Of a stretch of 64,000 nt of DNA, positions 1 through 9,822 are shown in pieces. Source of the stretch: Phymatolithon calcareum (taxonomy: Eukaryota > Rhodophyta > Florideophyceae > Hapalidiales); contig OZ345381.1 in NCBI GenBank assembly GCA_977006965.1, forward strand, positions 1,364,001 to 1,428,000, read 5' to 3'. Position 1 is the first letter of the stretch; each line of letters starts with the position of its first letter. The notes under the pieces are model-generated. The model had not been told where the DNA came from and searched no databases. It saw only the letters and a list, made by a program, of their open reading frames with translations. Made by a program: the position numbers and the translations under genes.

Positions 1-919
1 TGAAATCCGCGTTGGAGGTTGGGGATGAGGTTCGCAAGCTGGTGATGGACGTGGTCGGGTTGGAGGTATTGGCGCATGGACTTGGGTGACGCCCAGCGGC
101 CGCGCTGTTGGATTTCGTCGCGCGTTAGACGGCCGTGCATGTGGTCGGTGGTGGCACCGCCATAACGAAGGCCGTGCAGTTTGGTACTGCCGATGTCGAT
201 GTTGAACGACAGGAGGATAGGAATCATCCGCTTTCGAATGGTCGACATTAGAAACTTAAAGAGTTTGTTGTTCGGTTCCAATCCGTTGGCGGATTGGATA
301 TTGACCTGCCGCTGGATGAGTACGGCGATGAGTTTGCCATGGATGAAGACAGACTCGTTACGGCCGCGTTTTGTTCAGGGAAGTGTTAAGATGCCGCAGT
401 AATTCTGGTTGGGACCCTGGGGTGGATCAAGGTATAGGAAGTCTCGACACCGTGCGTTAGCGGCATCTGCAGATCGGAGATAGCAATCGAAGATGAGCAA
501 AATTGCTGTGGCCATGTCTGGGCGGCCATTTTGAGGAGCTCGTATGCAATTGCATACGCGACGGGCTCGGAGATGACGTTCCTGGGTTGGATAGGAACGA
601 CTTTGGCCCAACCCTCGAGCGAGGCTCGAAGATCTTTCATTTTCCCTCGCAGGGTGGGGAAATAGAGCTCCACAGCCAGCATGGCGTTGACTACCAGCTG
701 TCTGCCCTGCTTGTTGCGGGTTTTGTAGGTGTGTACCGCAAAGTCGAGTAGGTGGCCCTCGACTTTTCGCAGGTCTGAGAAGTCCTCAGCGCCTTCTTCC
801 TGTAGGAATTGGATGAAGGCGTTTAGACCACGATTGTATTGCTCTTTCGTGCTCTCATCAACCCGAAGGCTGATTAGATCAAAACGTCCTGGACGGCCCA
901 TCTGCGGGATTGTTCGCAC
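1..919 (-). pseudogene. Tyrosine recombinase of DIRS-like element, frameshifted and cut by window edge
   Basis: Integrase-type enzyme expected to insert circular cDNA by strand exchange. The N-terminal SAM-like part is at 919-500 (minus). A second frame holds the first catalytic arginine in FDCYLRSADAANARCRDF, and a third frame (about 390-3) carries HGLRYGGATTD (the HxxR box), GRWASPKSMRQY (Trp and nucleophile Tyr) and a long tail. So R, HxxR, W and Y are all recognisable, but the three pieces lie in different frames. There are at least two indels and one in-frame stop near 377. It was functional ancestrally and is not now. Confidence 0.75.
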
Positions 920-1451
920 TAGGTATGTGCAAGCACTTAATGTGCAAGTTTCCGGCGATAGTGAGAGCCGCTACCTGTCTGCAGATGTGGTGTAGTCCAA
1001 GACTTGACCGTCCTTTTTCAAGCGCCCCAATGAGCGCTTGGTTGTCCACCCCGATTATCAGTTTGCGTCCAAAGTTACTTTTGTTTCGCAAGATCCATTT
1101 TAGACCCAGAATTAAGGCCTTCCCCTCGAGTATGTTTATATGCTCCCTTTTTCGCCATTTGTGACGTATGGCGACTTTCCACGCTTTTTGGCTTTGCCAT
1201 TCACCCACTGGAAGGCCTTGGAGAAGGTGGTGGTACTCCTCGGCGCTTGCATCGGCATAAACGACTCCAGCTCCTTGGTTGCTGGCATCGATACAGATAA
1301 CTCTTTGGCAAGACGGTCTTCTGATATTGCCATAGATTAGGGGTGAAAGGCTCGCCAAAGTCCTCAGCTCACAACTGGACCCATAAGTTGGGGAGCTACG
1401 GTAGCGCGGGGCGTGCAACATCTCATAGCACTCTTTGATGATCGAAAGCAT
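879..1451 (-). CDS. RNase H domain of DIRS-like element
   Basis: A 190-codon frame with the RNase H fold of YR retroelements: ICIDASNQGAGVVYAD (first Asp), INILEGKALILGLKWI (Glu helix), GVDNQALIGALEKG (Asp) and the clade-typical end HIPSANNPADGPSR. It would degrade the RNA strand of RNA:DNA hybrids during retrotransposition. Its first 60 residues (LASLSPLIYGNI) look like the connection after an RT thumb, so the RT domain was deleted just upstream. The end overlaps the recombinase frame by about 40 bases. There is no internal stop. First ATG in frame is at 1451. Confidence 0.75.
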   Translation of the reverse strand: MLSIIKECYEMLHAPRYRSSPTYGSSCELRTLASLSPLIYGNIRRPSCQRVICIDASNQGAGVVYADASAEEYHHLLQGLPVGEWQSQKAWKVAIRHKWRKREHINILEGKALILGLKWILRNKSNFGRKLIIGVDNQALIGALEKGRSSLGLHHICRQVAALTIAGNLHIKCLHIPSANNPADGPSRTF

Positions 1452-1629
1452 CGGCCGACGTAAGAGGAGAAATCAAACCCATTTTCCAAGTATTGATGAA
1501 AGGCTTTCCTTTGGCCAAAGTCTCGCTCTAACCATTTCGTGCTTCTCGGCAAGAAGTGATGACATTTTTGCTCTTTTTGGGCTCGAGGTTGAGGAATCCT
1601 CAGATGAGATGCTGTGACGACGCCTCCTT

Positions 1630-2337
1630 CTATCGCGTCTCCCCTTTTTTCTTCCGTCGGTCCCCTCTCCGACTTCTTATGCTTTCACTGTCGCTCGACG
1701 AGTCGTCGTCGTCCGAGTCTGGATCACCATTCTGACGGGTTTTCACGCGGTCCACGAAGGTTTTCGGACCCTTCGGATCACGACTTTTCTGAAACAGATC
1801 ACTAAGCATTTTAACTTGCTTGGCCAACTCGGCCAGGCTAGGGGCAGTCTCACCTTCATCCTCTCCCACTCTATCAGACTCCTATTCGACTATGCCAGCC
1901 TTCGTTGTCTTTTTTGGTCCTCGCGACGGTCCCGCACTAGACGGTCCCGCCCTAGACGAAGCCCTTGTGAGCCTCTTTTTGGGAGGCGAGTCCGCACAAG
2001 GCGTACTCACCTCACTACCCTCAGGAGCACGGTCCCTCGACGGATCCTCCACGGATTTCTCCGCAGCACCCCCGTCTTCCCCGTCACTCGGGAGAGCGAT
2101 AGTTGGGAGGTTGCCTTCCACAATATTCAACATGACGCTCCATACATCATTATCGTCATACAATACAGACATGGCAGTGGTTTTCTGCAGCTTCCTGTTC
2201 AAGAAATCGATCATGTCGCCGTGGAATTCCTTACCAAGCTTCTTGTACGCCGTACTAATGCGTCGAACAACCTCCCGGAATTTCGTGAGAAACTTCTGCG
2301 TTTCCAAACCGACAAAGAGCTCCATAGATTCGCGCAT
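1630..2337 (-). pseudogene. Gag-like ORFs of DIRS-like element
   Basis: Two adjacent minus-strand frames, 2337-1882 and 1869-1630, probably one gag-like protein broken by a stop and frame change. The first has a helical N-terminal half and an acidic/Ser/Pro tail ending in a basic stretch (PPKKRLTRASSRAG). The second begins MGEDEGETAPSLAELAKQV, forms a coiled-coil-like heptad and ends with poly-Asp/Ser then Arg/Lys-rich residues. A role in RNA binding and particle formation is inferred from position before RNase H/YR and from composition. There is no zinc knuckle. Confidence 0.5.
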
Positions 2338-2400
2338 CTTCGCCCTAAGGGTGGTTTTTGTTAGCAGGTGATATTTTAAAGGCACGGGCACACCCAAACC

Positions 2401-2960
2401 ATTGTATCTCGATTCTCATTCCCTATGAGACACGGGCAGATGTTGTGAACTAACACAGTTGACATCCACAAGCTAAAAAGCCAACACCGTCAGGAAGTAG
2501 CGGATCTATTATTGTCCATGTACCCACCTCCCGTCGTAAATGCCGGCGTCCTCCAGTCAGACCCTTTTGACTGTAGTCCGGAAGGTCACTCCTTGCCCTG
2601 TGCGACTCGGGCCAAATGGTTTTCCCCAGTTCAGAACCAGGTCCACCTCGCAAATCACTGGAAGCGTCAGCCCAGCGGCATACCGTCCATCATCAGGGTG
2701 GTCTGGCGATACATTGTGGAGCTCTCCGACATCTCACGATGTACAGGGGTCGCGGCTACACACGAGACCAGGGCAGTAAGCCTTCTATACCGTCGCCCGG
2801 TCAGAGTTTCGCAAGGACTCCTCATGCCCCTCCAAGGCTAACGCCCTTAAGGTAGATCAGAACACATCCAAAGGATGCGTTTGCCCTTTTCTGATCAAGT
2901 ACACACGAAGTGTGATTCATGAACGAAAACTCCCCCCCCCCAACTACTTGGCGGCATAAT
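2401..2960. other. Upstream part of DIRS-like element ending near a C-tract
   Basis: No convincing gene. Short ORFs overlap in several frames. A run of ten or more C residues lies at about 2927-2945, resembling the C-tracts at LINE 3' junctions elsewhere here, but no matching target duplication was found. Confidence 0.3.
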
Positions 2961-3560
2961 CAAGATTTTCTCCAACACACATAAGTCCGTAAATGCCGTT
3001 CTACTTCGCACGCTCGCAGAACTCTCAATTGGGGGCCTCTTCCTCTTCTTCTTTAATGCAGGTTTCGGACTTGTCGAACAACTCCCTATCCTTACGGTTA
3101 CAGTAGACTTTAACAGATACGAGTGCTATTTGACGGCACATAATACCACCCAGGAAATCATGATTTCATCGAGAAGGCTAACTGTTTCCTCTTTTTGTAC
3201 ACGAAGTCCTTTAATGTCCCGATGTGGTTAGCTGATGCCTTCCTCAATCTGGTGCAAATGGAATTTGCCAGTCCGATTTATGGATTCCAAACTTCATGCC
3301 CTCCGGAAAAAGAAGTCAAAACGGGGTCCCTGTTGCACCTCTCTTAGGGTTCTCCTTGAAGGGCCCGGCACTCGCACGGACAACAGTTTGATCGAGCTCT
3401 TAATTCATGCACAAAAAAGCGCCACTTGTCGGCATTGTAGTAGCACTAGGATGTTGTCTCTAGAGGCCTAAAATGTTTTAAGTAACTTTGTAGCTGTAGA
3501 CGCACGCATAACGTGCCATTTTCCCCGTCAAATTTTGCATTGGCAGCGAAGGGTAGGTTC
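2961..3560. other. Intergenic, nothing recognised
   Basis: No ORF with recognisable composition or motif, and no repeat seen. Confidence 0.4.
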
Positions 3561-3569
3561 GGTAGCCTT

Positions 3570-3850
3570 CTTTCTTTCTTTATTGCAGATGACGTCAATT
3601 TTTAAGTTAACGCCTAAACTTGCTCTGGAGCAAGTTCTCTTCGTTCAATTATTGGATTACCGCTACGGCTTTCTCTCTGCACAGATGTTCTACCGTTTTG
3701 CTCCGAACTCTGCCGATGAATTTCCGTCGACTAACAGCCCGACCCGAACAATGGAGGATCATATTTTCCACAGTTTCCTCCACACCATACGGGCATTTTT
3801 TGCACATTGGGTCGTGAGGAAGTGGCTCATTCTCGTTGTGTCCATGGTGA
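3570..3850 (-). pseudogene. LINE 3' end (family Y, copy 1): C-terminal zinc knuckle
   Basis: On the minus strand a frame reads NEPLPHDPMCKKCPYG then EETVENMILHC and RKFIGRVRSKTVEHLC before a stop. CxxC followed by ET-E-x-hydrophobic-HC is the usual C-terminal zinc knuckle of non-LTR retrotransposon proteins. The 3' end is TGCAATAAAGAAAGAAAG, shared with the copies near 11.5 kb and 49.2 kb. Only the 3' end is present, as expected for 5'-truncated LINE copies. This family differs from the RT-bearing family at 6.6, 23.4 and 26.4 kb because its tail is A/G-rich. Confidence 0.5.
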
Positions 3851-3899
3851 AAGCTGGCGACGATTGGACAGCAATTAGTTTCGGTAGCCTTCTATAATT

Positions 3900-4629
3900 C
3901 GACAACGAATAATACGTTGGAACTTTCGCATTCGCCGCCACGGCAGCAGTTGTAGAGGTGTTCTCGCTCTCCTCGCATGCAAGAGAATATGCACATAGTA
4001 ACCGATGGTAGCGCAAAACCATCAGAACCGTCAGGGAGCAGAAGCAGTACTCGCTCCTTGCGGTTTAGTGAAGGTATCTCGTTTGTAGACTCGTGCGCTG
4101 CTAGACGCGGAGGAACATGAGTATCATTTTATGACTGCGTTGATCCTGCTAGCTACTTGTAAGCACGCTCTTCGCTGCTTGTCGCTCGTCATTAGGCGAT
4201 TCCACCCGAAGAAACTGTGGTAGTTCCACGTTTCGCGAGTCCATGTGGACGGCCGGAATTGCACCCTAATTCAGATATTATATGGAAAACCGGCAACTCC
4301 TGATTATCCACTATGGAAAATTGCTTGAGTTAAGAGGAAAACGAGAGATCTCGAACAGGACAGAAATAAAAGGAGCCCTAGTAGGATCAGGCAATGTTGC
4401 GATACCTCTCACTTCGGAAGCGGAACGACCCGCTATCACACCACCTTGTAGAAGCAAATCAGTGACCTTACCTACACTCCCGAAAGATCTACACATCTGA
4501 CAGAGACGTGCCGAGGTGATACTACACCAGCTAATAGTAATTTGCAGGACAGTGGAGTATGTTCTCCCTCGAGGCCCGATTGTGGGCCAGAGGTAGATTT
4601 TTGTACCCCATCAGATTGTCTCGCGCCTA
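3900..4629. other. Intergenic, nothing recognised
   Basis: Only short overlapping ORFs with no motif. Confidence 0.4.
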
Positions 4630-4633
4630 CTAG

Positions 4634-4822
4634 TGTAATCACTGGGAGTGACAAGATAAGGTTGGGTTTATCATGAAAAGGGGTGATCTCTCTCCGATGA
4701 GATGATGAGATGCCCAGTCTAAGGTGCGATCAGGATCGCCCCTTCAAATGGGCAGGGGCGTTATCATATCGCAGAGAATGTAATTGTTCCTAATTACTCT
4801 CGTGCAGCATTGCGTGTCTACA
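4634..4822 (-). repeat. LTR of short element copy 1 (3' LTR in element sense)
   Basis: 189 bp, near-identical to 5932-6120; TG...CA ends. Confidence 0.85.
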
Positions 4823-4884
4823 GTGCCCCATACACTCGAAGAGTGTATTAATCATTGATGCGCAATGTTTGCTTGGCCTTCTTC

Positions 4885-5000
4885 GCCAGCTTTTTCTTGC
4901 GTGTGTTGGACCCCGTCCTTCTTCGCCAGCTTTTACCGACCTTGATTTGGACCCCGTCCTTCTTCGCCGCTTTTTCCGGCCTTGATTTGGACTTTTTCTG
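4885..5000 (-). repeat. 40-bp tandem array inside short LTR element, about 2.5 units
   Basis: Units contain GACCCCGTCCTTCTTCGCC on the plus strand. The sister copy at 29212-29451 has six 40-bp units, so unit number has changed since the copies split. Confidence 0.75.
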
Positions 5001-5003
5001 GTC

Positions 5004-5537
5004 CGCGAATATCATTTGTGTTGATTGCCACACAAATCTACACTGACCTTCTCCTCCTTATTGCCGGAGATATAGAGGGTTCCTTCTATGAATTGGTTGC
5101 TCCTTCCAATCCATATTTGCGTTCCTTCTGGAACGTCTTACTTTCAATTCGGGCTCCGGTTGCCTGCCTTGAATTTTTTTCGCGAATATCATTTGCGTTG
5201 ATTGCCACACAAATCTACACTGACCTTCTCCTCCTTATTGCCGGAGATATAGATAGGTTCCTTCTATGAATTGGTTGCTCCTTCCAATCCATATTTGCGT
5301 TCCTTCTGGAACGTCTTACTTTCAATTCGGGCTCCGGTTGCCTGCCTTGAATTTTTTTTGCGAATATCATTTGTGTTGATTGCCACACAAATCTACGCTG
5401 ACCTTCTCCTCCTTATTGCCGGAGATATAGATAGGTCCCTTCTCTGAATTGGTTGCCGTTGCCAATCCATATTTGAGTTCCTTCTGGAACGTCTTTGTTT
5501 CAATTCGGGCTCCGGTTACCGTCCTTGATTTTTTTCG
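5004..5537 (-). repeat. 178-bp tandem array, three units
   Basis: Units start GCGAATATCATTT at 5004, 5182 and 5360, an exact 178-bp period. Copy 2 of the element holds two units. The period is not divisible by three, so a continuous protein across units is unlikely. Confidence 0.85.
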
Positions 5538-5553
5538 CAACAATCGAAGTCGC

Positions 5554-5865
5554 TTAGGAAGTAAACTCCAGACTCCTTGCCGCCGCATGTTCGGTGCGCA
5601 TTGGCATTCGAAGACTGTGTAGAGCCTTCTCTCTTGTCGATGACTCTGTGTAAGATGCCACCGTCATCGCCGGGGCTTCCTTCTTCTTCTCATTGACCTC
5701 ATCATCGTACCGTTTCCTCTCGTTCAAAAACCTTGTCACAATTCTTGGGTCGAGACTTCGTAAAATCGGGTCGCTCACGGGTTGAGATAGCGCGGCGGTT
5801 GGTTGCCGATCGGTAGGTTGCGCCGACAAAAGACTTCCGCTTCCCATGGTACGATGGTCATCCAT
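5554..5865 (-). CDS. Gag-like ORF of short LTR element copy 1
   Basis: Minus-strand frame of 104 codons from the first ATG (MDDHRTMGSG) to the stop at 5554. It starts just inside the 5' LTR in element sense. The middle part, LDPRIVTRFLNERKRYDDEV then NEKKKEAPAMTVASYTES, is highly charged and is conserved in the copy at 28464-28736. It resembles the start of Ty3-type gag proteins, but this rests on composition and position only. In copy 2 the same frame has a stop where this copy has Glu (SSTRE). Confidence 0.5.
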   Translation of the reverse strand: MDDHRTMGSGSLLSAQPTDRQPTAALSQPVSDPILRSLDPRIVTRFLNERKRYDDEVNEKKKEAPAMTVASYTESSTREKALHSLRMPMRTEHAAARSLEFTS

Positions 5866-5931
5866 TTCCAATTCAAACTTGGGCAATCTTCGTCTTAACA
5901 CTCAGACATTCTCCTGCAGGAAAGAAATTTC

Positions 5932-6120
5932 TGTAATCACTGGGAGTGCCAAGATAAGGTTGGGTTTATCATGAAAAGGGGTGATCTCTCTCCGATGAGA
6001 TGATGAGATGCCCAGTCTAAGGTGCGATCAGGATCGCCCCTTCAAATGGGCAGGGGCATTATGATATCGCAGAGAATGTAATTGTTCCTAATTACTCTCG
6101 TGCAGCATTGCGTGTCTACA
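5932..6120 (-). repeat. LTR of short element copy 1 (5' LTR in element sense)
   Basis: 189 bp, TGTAATCAC...GTGTCTACA, followed by CTAG matching the left flank. Confidence 0.85.
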
Positions 6121-6546
6121 CTAGTCGCAAACCCCAGACCATACCCATTGCCTCTTGGCACTTGCAAGTTGCCCCATGCGAATGCAGACGCGTTGTTAAC
6201 CATTTCTTCTTCTTATAGTGATTTACTGTCCAATTTGGGGCATCACCATGGACACAGCGAGGACGAGCCGCCATCTACGACCTAGTGTCTATTTGACGGA
6301 AATCTCAATTGAGGGGCACTTTTCTCTCAAGTGAGGGAATAAGATTCATTTAATTTTTGCAGATGAGAGCTACTCGCTATCGAGAACTTCAATAGCGCCA
6401 AGTTCATAAATGTCTTCAACATGCTTAGTGAAGCAGTTTCTAACAGTAGAAGGGTCGCAAATGTATATTGTGGCACTGTCAAGCCTATTATTTGAGGAGC
6501 ACACGATGGTCGACGGCTTGAACTGTCCAACTCTGCAGTTGTTTTG

Positions 6547-6559
6547 CACAACAAATATA
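6547..6559. repeat. 13-bp target duplication of LINE-A, left copy
   Basis: CACAACAAATATA, identical to 7616-7628; the bases on either side differ, so the duplication is exactly 13 bp. Confidence 0.9.
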
Positions 6560-7615
6560 CTTCTCAAACCATCCTGGATTACAACTGCCGGAGACGAGGA
6601 AAAGAAGTGGCTCCTTATTGACCGCGGAGTCCCCCAAGGATCTCCCCTGAGCCCCTGCTTGTACAACTTGTTCATGGACACATTCGCGTTAGCAATGGAA
6701 AAAGGACCTCGACATATGTCGAAGCACCCCGCGATACTTTTCGCGGACGACGTGCAGCTCCAAGCCGCCAATTCCGATGGCATGCAATGGCTTCTGGATA
6801 CGGCGACGAGCTGGGCCACAGAAAATGGAATGACATGGAACACGAAGAAAGGAAAAAGCGAAGTGCTTATCTATCCTGGATTATTCAAACGCAAGTTCCG
6901 GCTCTCAGGCCAGGAGCTCCACGAAACCCGCCTACTGGAATACCTGGGAACCACGATCGACAACACGGGAGTAACCCACCACGCAACACTAAAACGTACT
7001 AACGCGGCGAAGGGAATCATCATGGGACTAAAAGACTTGGGAGTCCAAGCGCAAGGACTAGCTACTACCAAGAACATAGCAATGTACAAGGCTCTTGTGC
7101 AATGCAGATGGGAGTACGCGATACACCTCACACCATGGACAAACTCAGTCGAAGCGCAGATCAACCAAGCGGAGGGTCTGTTCTACTCTGTTGCCTTCGG
7201 TAACTACGCGAAACGATTGCACGCCCGAATGCGAGCCCTCTGCAGAATTACTCCACCAAAGATAAGAAGAGCGCAACTCGGAGAGCACTTCGCACAGAGG
7301 CTTATACGAGGGAAGGACGAAATCGAGAAGGAAGCAAATTACGCAGGAAAAGAAGGGGACATGCAGCAAGCAGAGAGGGATATCCGCTATCTGCAGGAGC
7401 ATGAGCTCCTAAGAGGCAGTACCGAGCGAGCCGTACGAGGGCTGGTGACCCACAAACACGAGAGCCTCCGCCGACGACAGGAATGGATTGAAAAGGAAGA
7501 AGAAAAAGAGAGAAAAATAACTGTCGATACTAAGGAGAAAGTAAGCCCTGTACTCCAAATTCGATCCAGGAAACACCGACTCCTAGCAGTTAAGTGGTTC
7601 TTTGGCCGTTTCCCC
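6560..7615 (+). mobile_element. LINE-A: non-LTR retrotransposon fragment, 5'-truncated and ending at a C-tract
   Basis: A 1,056-bp insertion flanked by perfect 13-bp direct repeats, inside family X copy 2. It starts within the RT domain and stops at TTTCCCCC. By alignment with LINE-B this is still inside the ORF, about 80 codons short of the C-terminus. It is therefore truncated at both ends, and the 3' break is at a coding C-tract rather than a poly(A) tail. Confidence 0.85.
6560..7615 (+). pseudogene. Reverse transcriptase of LINE-A (partial)
   Basis: Non-LTR RT from motif 4 onward: RGVPQGSPLSPCLYNLFMD, then the catalytic ILFADDVQLQ with both Asp residues, then the thumb WEYAIHLTPW and a long charged C-terminal helix region. 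It would copy element RNA at a nicked target. The frame is uninterrupted across the fragment and runs through both junctions (6410-7708), but the fingers, endonuclease and last part of the protein are missing, so no activity is expected. Relatives are LINE-B, LINE-C and the 56.7-kb remnant. Confidence 0.85.
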
Positions 7616-7628
7616 CACAACAAATATA
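7616..7628. repeat. 13-bp target duplication of LINE-A, right copy
   Basis: CACAACAAATATA, identical to 6547-6559. Confidence 0.9.
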
Positions 7629-8034
7629 GCCGTTATGTTATCCGCAGTCATCTTTTTGTTTTTCTTGGGAGTTCCAACACCACTCTCGAACGCAAATGTA
7701 CGTTCTGAGGCGAACAAAAAGCGACAAGTAATGCGCGTGTCATATATTGTCAATGAGTTGCTCGCCCGGCACTTCACAATACCTTCGCTGTGCCATGTGA
7801 TGCTCGCACTCTGCATGGGCACCAGAGAAAAAGAGCCAGTAAACAACCACGAAAATTGAATGATGTGTCGGTATGGCGTCAAGGAGACAAAGGGGCACGT
7901 AACCCAATGCTGTTCTGTTCGAGCTGTCTCTCAACGGCAATTCATCGCACTGGTGCAAAACAGTAGAAGATCTGTCATGTGGAGATACTTCAATTTTTGA
8001 AAAATGACAAGTTGCCCGAAAAGAAAGACATAGT

Positions 8035-8274
8035 AATATTCAAACGGTTTCCGCGCATCAGCAGATGTTTGGGACAGCCTTTCAACCCCAAGACTCAAAG
8101 GCTACAGATTAACAACTAGAACAACTGTACAGAATATGTGTCGTGTGATCCCACAGTGGACATCGACGGGGAAGTTTACTTCTGCCTTCCATTTCCACGA
8201 AAGCTGTACCTCGCAGCACATTATGCCTTGCGCTACCACTTTCACTCAAAGCCAACGTCCGCGGAGTCCATCTA
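8035..8274 (+). pseudogene. Possible Pif1-like helicase C-terminal remnant
   Basis: A plus-strand frame with one stop reads FKRFPRISRCLGQPFNPKTQ and later VDIDGEVYFCLPFPRK, LYLAAHYALRYHFHSK, PTSAESI. The last part resembles helicase motif VI of Pif1/Helitron proteins (FPL-x-LA-A-x-TIHKSQG-x-TL), but the KSQG core is degraded. A similar remnant lies at 45570-45670. Tentative. Confidence 0.3.
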
Positions 8275-8979
8275 GTCAACTAACCTTGTGTCTACTATAT
8301 TAAGCTGCTTGAATAGCTATGCTTTGTTCAAGTATGGCCTTGCTTACCCAAGTCTGCAGTTCCCCCAGTTGGTACCTTCAGCGTCGCAATCAGAAGGATC
8401 ACGCCCTGGCCCAGCTGCACAAGCGTGGAACCCTCGCCGATGAACGTTATGTCCGCACGATCATCTCCGATGTCTGACAGAATTTTCGCGCCGACTAATC
8501 GCTACGCGTGGCAACCTATGCCACGAATGTTTAACATAAATCAACGGCACGAACAATGGAAGTCTCGAGCCGGTGTTGTATATATAGACACCCTGTCATT
8601 CTCGGCGAGAATCTCTTGGAAGTGTAGGCAAATCGGCTGCTATATAGCCTTCCTTCTGTTCAAGAAGCGAACCAAACGAATAAACGTGTAGCCTACTGTT
8701 GAGGCTTCCCGTGTCGCCTGACATTGAAATAGGCAAACAGTGTCACAGCAAGAGACAATTCTGGAATTTATTTGTTCAAAATGCGGCCTGTTGAGCATGT
8801 GTGAATCTATATACAGCAACCTGTATGCCAGCGCTTAGAAGAGATTCTCGCCGAGAGTGAGACACTTTCCATATTTACAAGAAACGCAGGTTGACATGGC
8901 TGGAAGTCGAAGCAAGTGACACGGCAAAGGTCATACATCTCGCATGCAACTCAAGACTTGATGTGCGTAGACGAGGGAC
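8275..8979. other. Intergenic with a dispersed inverted repeat
   Basis: TTCTCGGCGAGAATCTCTT at about 8602 recurs inverted at about 8839 (AAGAGATTCTCGCCGAGA), possibly a small foldback element. No gene is recognised. Confidence 0.4.
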
Positions 8980-9084
8980 CTACGCTAGTGCAGCAGGGGC
9001 TGGACGTGGTCCTTATGGTTTCGGTTTCCAAGGTCTTCCACTTTGATCAACCGGGGAACTGACCTCCTGGATGAGGACGACCAT
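8980..9084 (-). pseudogene. Small proline-rich peptide ORF, PRPAPAA family, copy with in-frame stop
   Basis: From ATG 9084 the frame is 35 codons to the TAG at 8982, with a TAA at codon 24. Around the stop it reads GRPWKPKP, stop, GPRPAPAALA. In the copies at 10783 and 59503 the stop position is Gln in PQGPRPAPAA, so a CAA-to-TAA change explains it. The N-terminal part (MVVLIQE) is hydrophobic then acidic, as in the other long members. Function unknown. Confidence 0.5.
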
Positions 9085-9757
9085 GCCTGAGGACGGAGAC
9101 ACGAGGTTGGGTGATGAGGTGGAATGGTAGCGCAAGACAGAGTAGGGTGGGCAATGCTGCTTCGAGGAAAAATAGGAAATTACGCATAATGGAACTTAAC
9201 TACTTGCAACGTTATGGCATAACTAAGAGAGTGCGAAGCAATGCTTGGAACCTGTCCTTGCAGAACCAAGAGAGTGCGGAGAAGGGCACCGTATGTGTCT
9301 GGTAGATGTGCACTTGCAGAAGACAAGAGTAAAATTGCGTGTGAGTATTCTGCAAAATTTACTTCAGTACTGAATTGAGGAAGATTCTAGTTTTGAGAGC
9401 AAGCGGGCTCTGCAGGAATCGCGTATTATATTCTGCTCAGCCGCTTTCTCTTCCCGAATTTGCTCACATGCTCCTAAGAGTGTATCAGCCTTTTCCGGTT
9501 ATTCCGTTGTGTTAGAGCAAATACGATCCCCAGAAGGTCCGTGGAAGAGACAACAATCGGACCGCTCTCATTTCCTCCTGCGGCCAAGGAGCAGTAGGAA
9601 CGAGGACACAAGGAAATGCTAAATTTACATAGTTGCTCTATTGCATCACATTTGTGAGAGGCATTAGCTGTGACAAAAACTAGGTCTACGTTGAAGGCAA
9701 TTCTTTCTTTCCGAAACCGGGAGGATCGGTTTCGGAAGTGATCCACGCGGTGAAGAG
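9085..9757. other. Intergenic, nothing recognised
   Basis: Short ORFs without motifs. Confidence 0.35.
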
Positions 9758-9822
9758 CACCGTATTCGCACAGTAGAAATAGACCCCGTGATGCCGTCTA
9801 TTTCTACTGTGCGAGTACGGTG
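9758..9822. repeat. Near-perfect hairpin, 27-bp arms, 11-nt loop
   Basis: Arms 9758-9784 and 9796-9822 (left arm starts CACCGTATTCGCACAG) pair with one mismatch that would be a G-U wobble in RNA. Confidence 0.85.

Larger units (their letters stand above)
1..2450 (-). mobile_element. DIRS-like tyrosine-recombinase retrotransposon, truncated and RT-deleted
   Basis: On the minus strand the order is gag-like acidic ORFs (about 2337-1630), an RNase H domain (1451-879) and a tyrosine recombinase (919-1). Gag, then RT-RNase H, then YR is the DIRS order. Only about 150 bases separate the gag-like end from the RNase H frame, so the RT palm is missing; no FADD- or YxDD-type motif is seen. The window edge cuts the 3' end, so terminal repeats cannot be checked. 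At least two frameshifts interrupt the recombinase. This is a decayed, non-autonomous copy. Class assignment is by domain order and motifs and is fairly secure; the exact clade (DIRS, PAT or similar) is not. Confidence 0.75.
4634..6120 (-). mobile_element. Short non-autonomous LTR retrotransposon (TRIM/LARD-like), copy 1
   Basis: Two 189-bp direct repeats (4634-4822 and 5932-6120) begin TGTAATCAC and end GTGTCTACA, that is TG...CA termini. They enclose 1.1 kb with one gag-like ORF and two tandem arrays. Flanks are CTAG on both sides (4630-4633 and 6121-6124), consistent with a 4-bp target duplication. A second copy in opposite orientation is at 28244-29721, and a truncated solo LTR is near 32335. 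No RT, integrase or protease is present, so it must move in trans. Element sense is minus, set by the ORF. Confidence 0.85.
6370..7930 (-). pseudogene. Family X protein C-terminus, split by LINE-A
   Basis: Minus-strand pieces 7930-7616 and 6559-6370 join once the LINE and one target copy are removed. The frame carries ITCRFLFASERTFAFESGVG and, after the join, LDSATIYICDPSTVRNCF, KHVEDIYELGAIEVLDSE and a stop. The same frame in the 13.9-15.8 kb copy reads LDSATIYICDISTVRNCF with the same ending. The opposite strand is less conserved, so I take this as the coding strand. I do not recognise the family and assign no enzyme activity. Confidence 0.5.
6282..7960 (-). mobile_element. Family X element, copy 2, with nested LINE
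   Basis: The left end CTAGTGTCTATTTGACGG plus a nearby CTCAATTGAGG palindrome matches both ends of the family X copy at 13898-15846 and the end at 31449. A minus-strand protein C-terminus ends at 6370 and matches copy 1. A LINE fragment (6560-7615) splits it, flanked by a 13-bp duplication. The right end was not found, so 7960 is approximate. Confidence 0.6.

Noticed and set aside
8980-9084. TAA read as glutamine (variant genetic code)
   Set aside because: Other genes in the window end in ordinary TAA/TAG/TGA stops and no second conserved Gln is replaced by a stop; a nonsense mutation is simpler.
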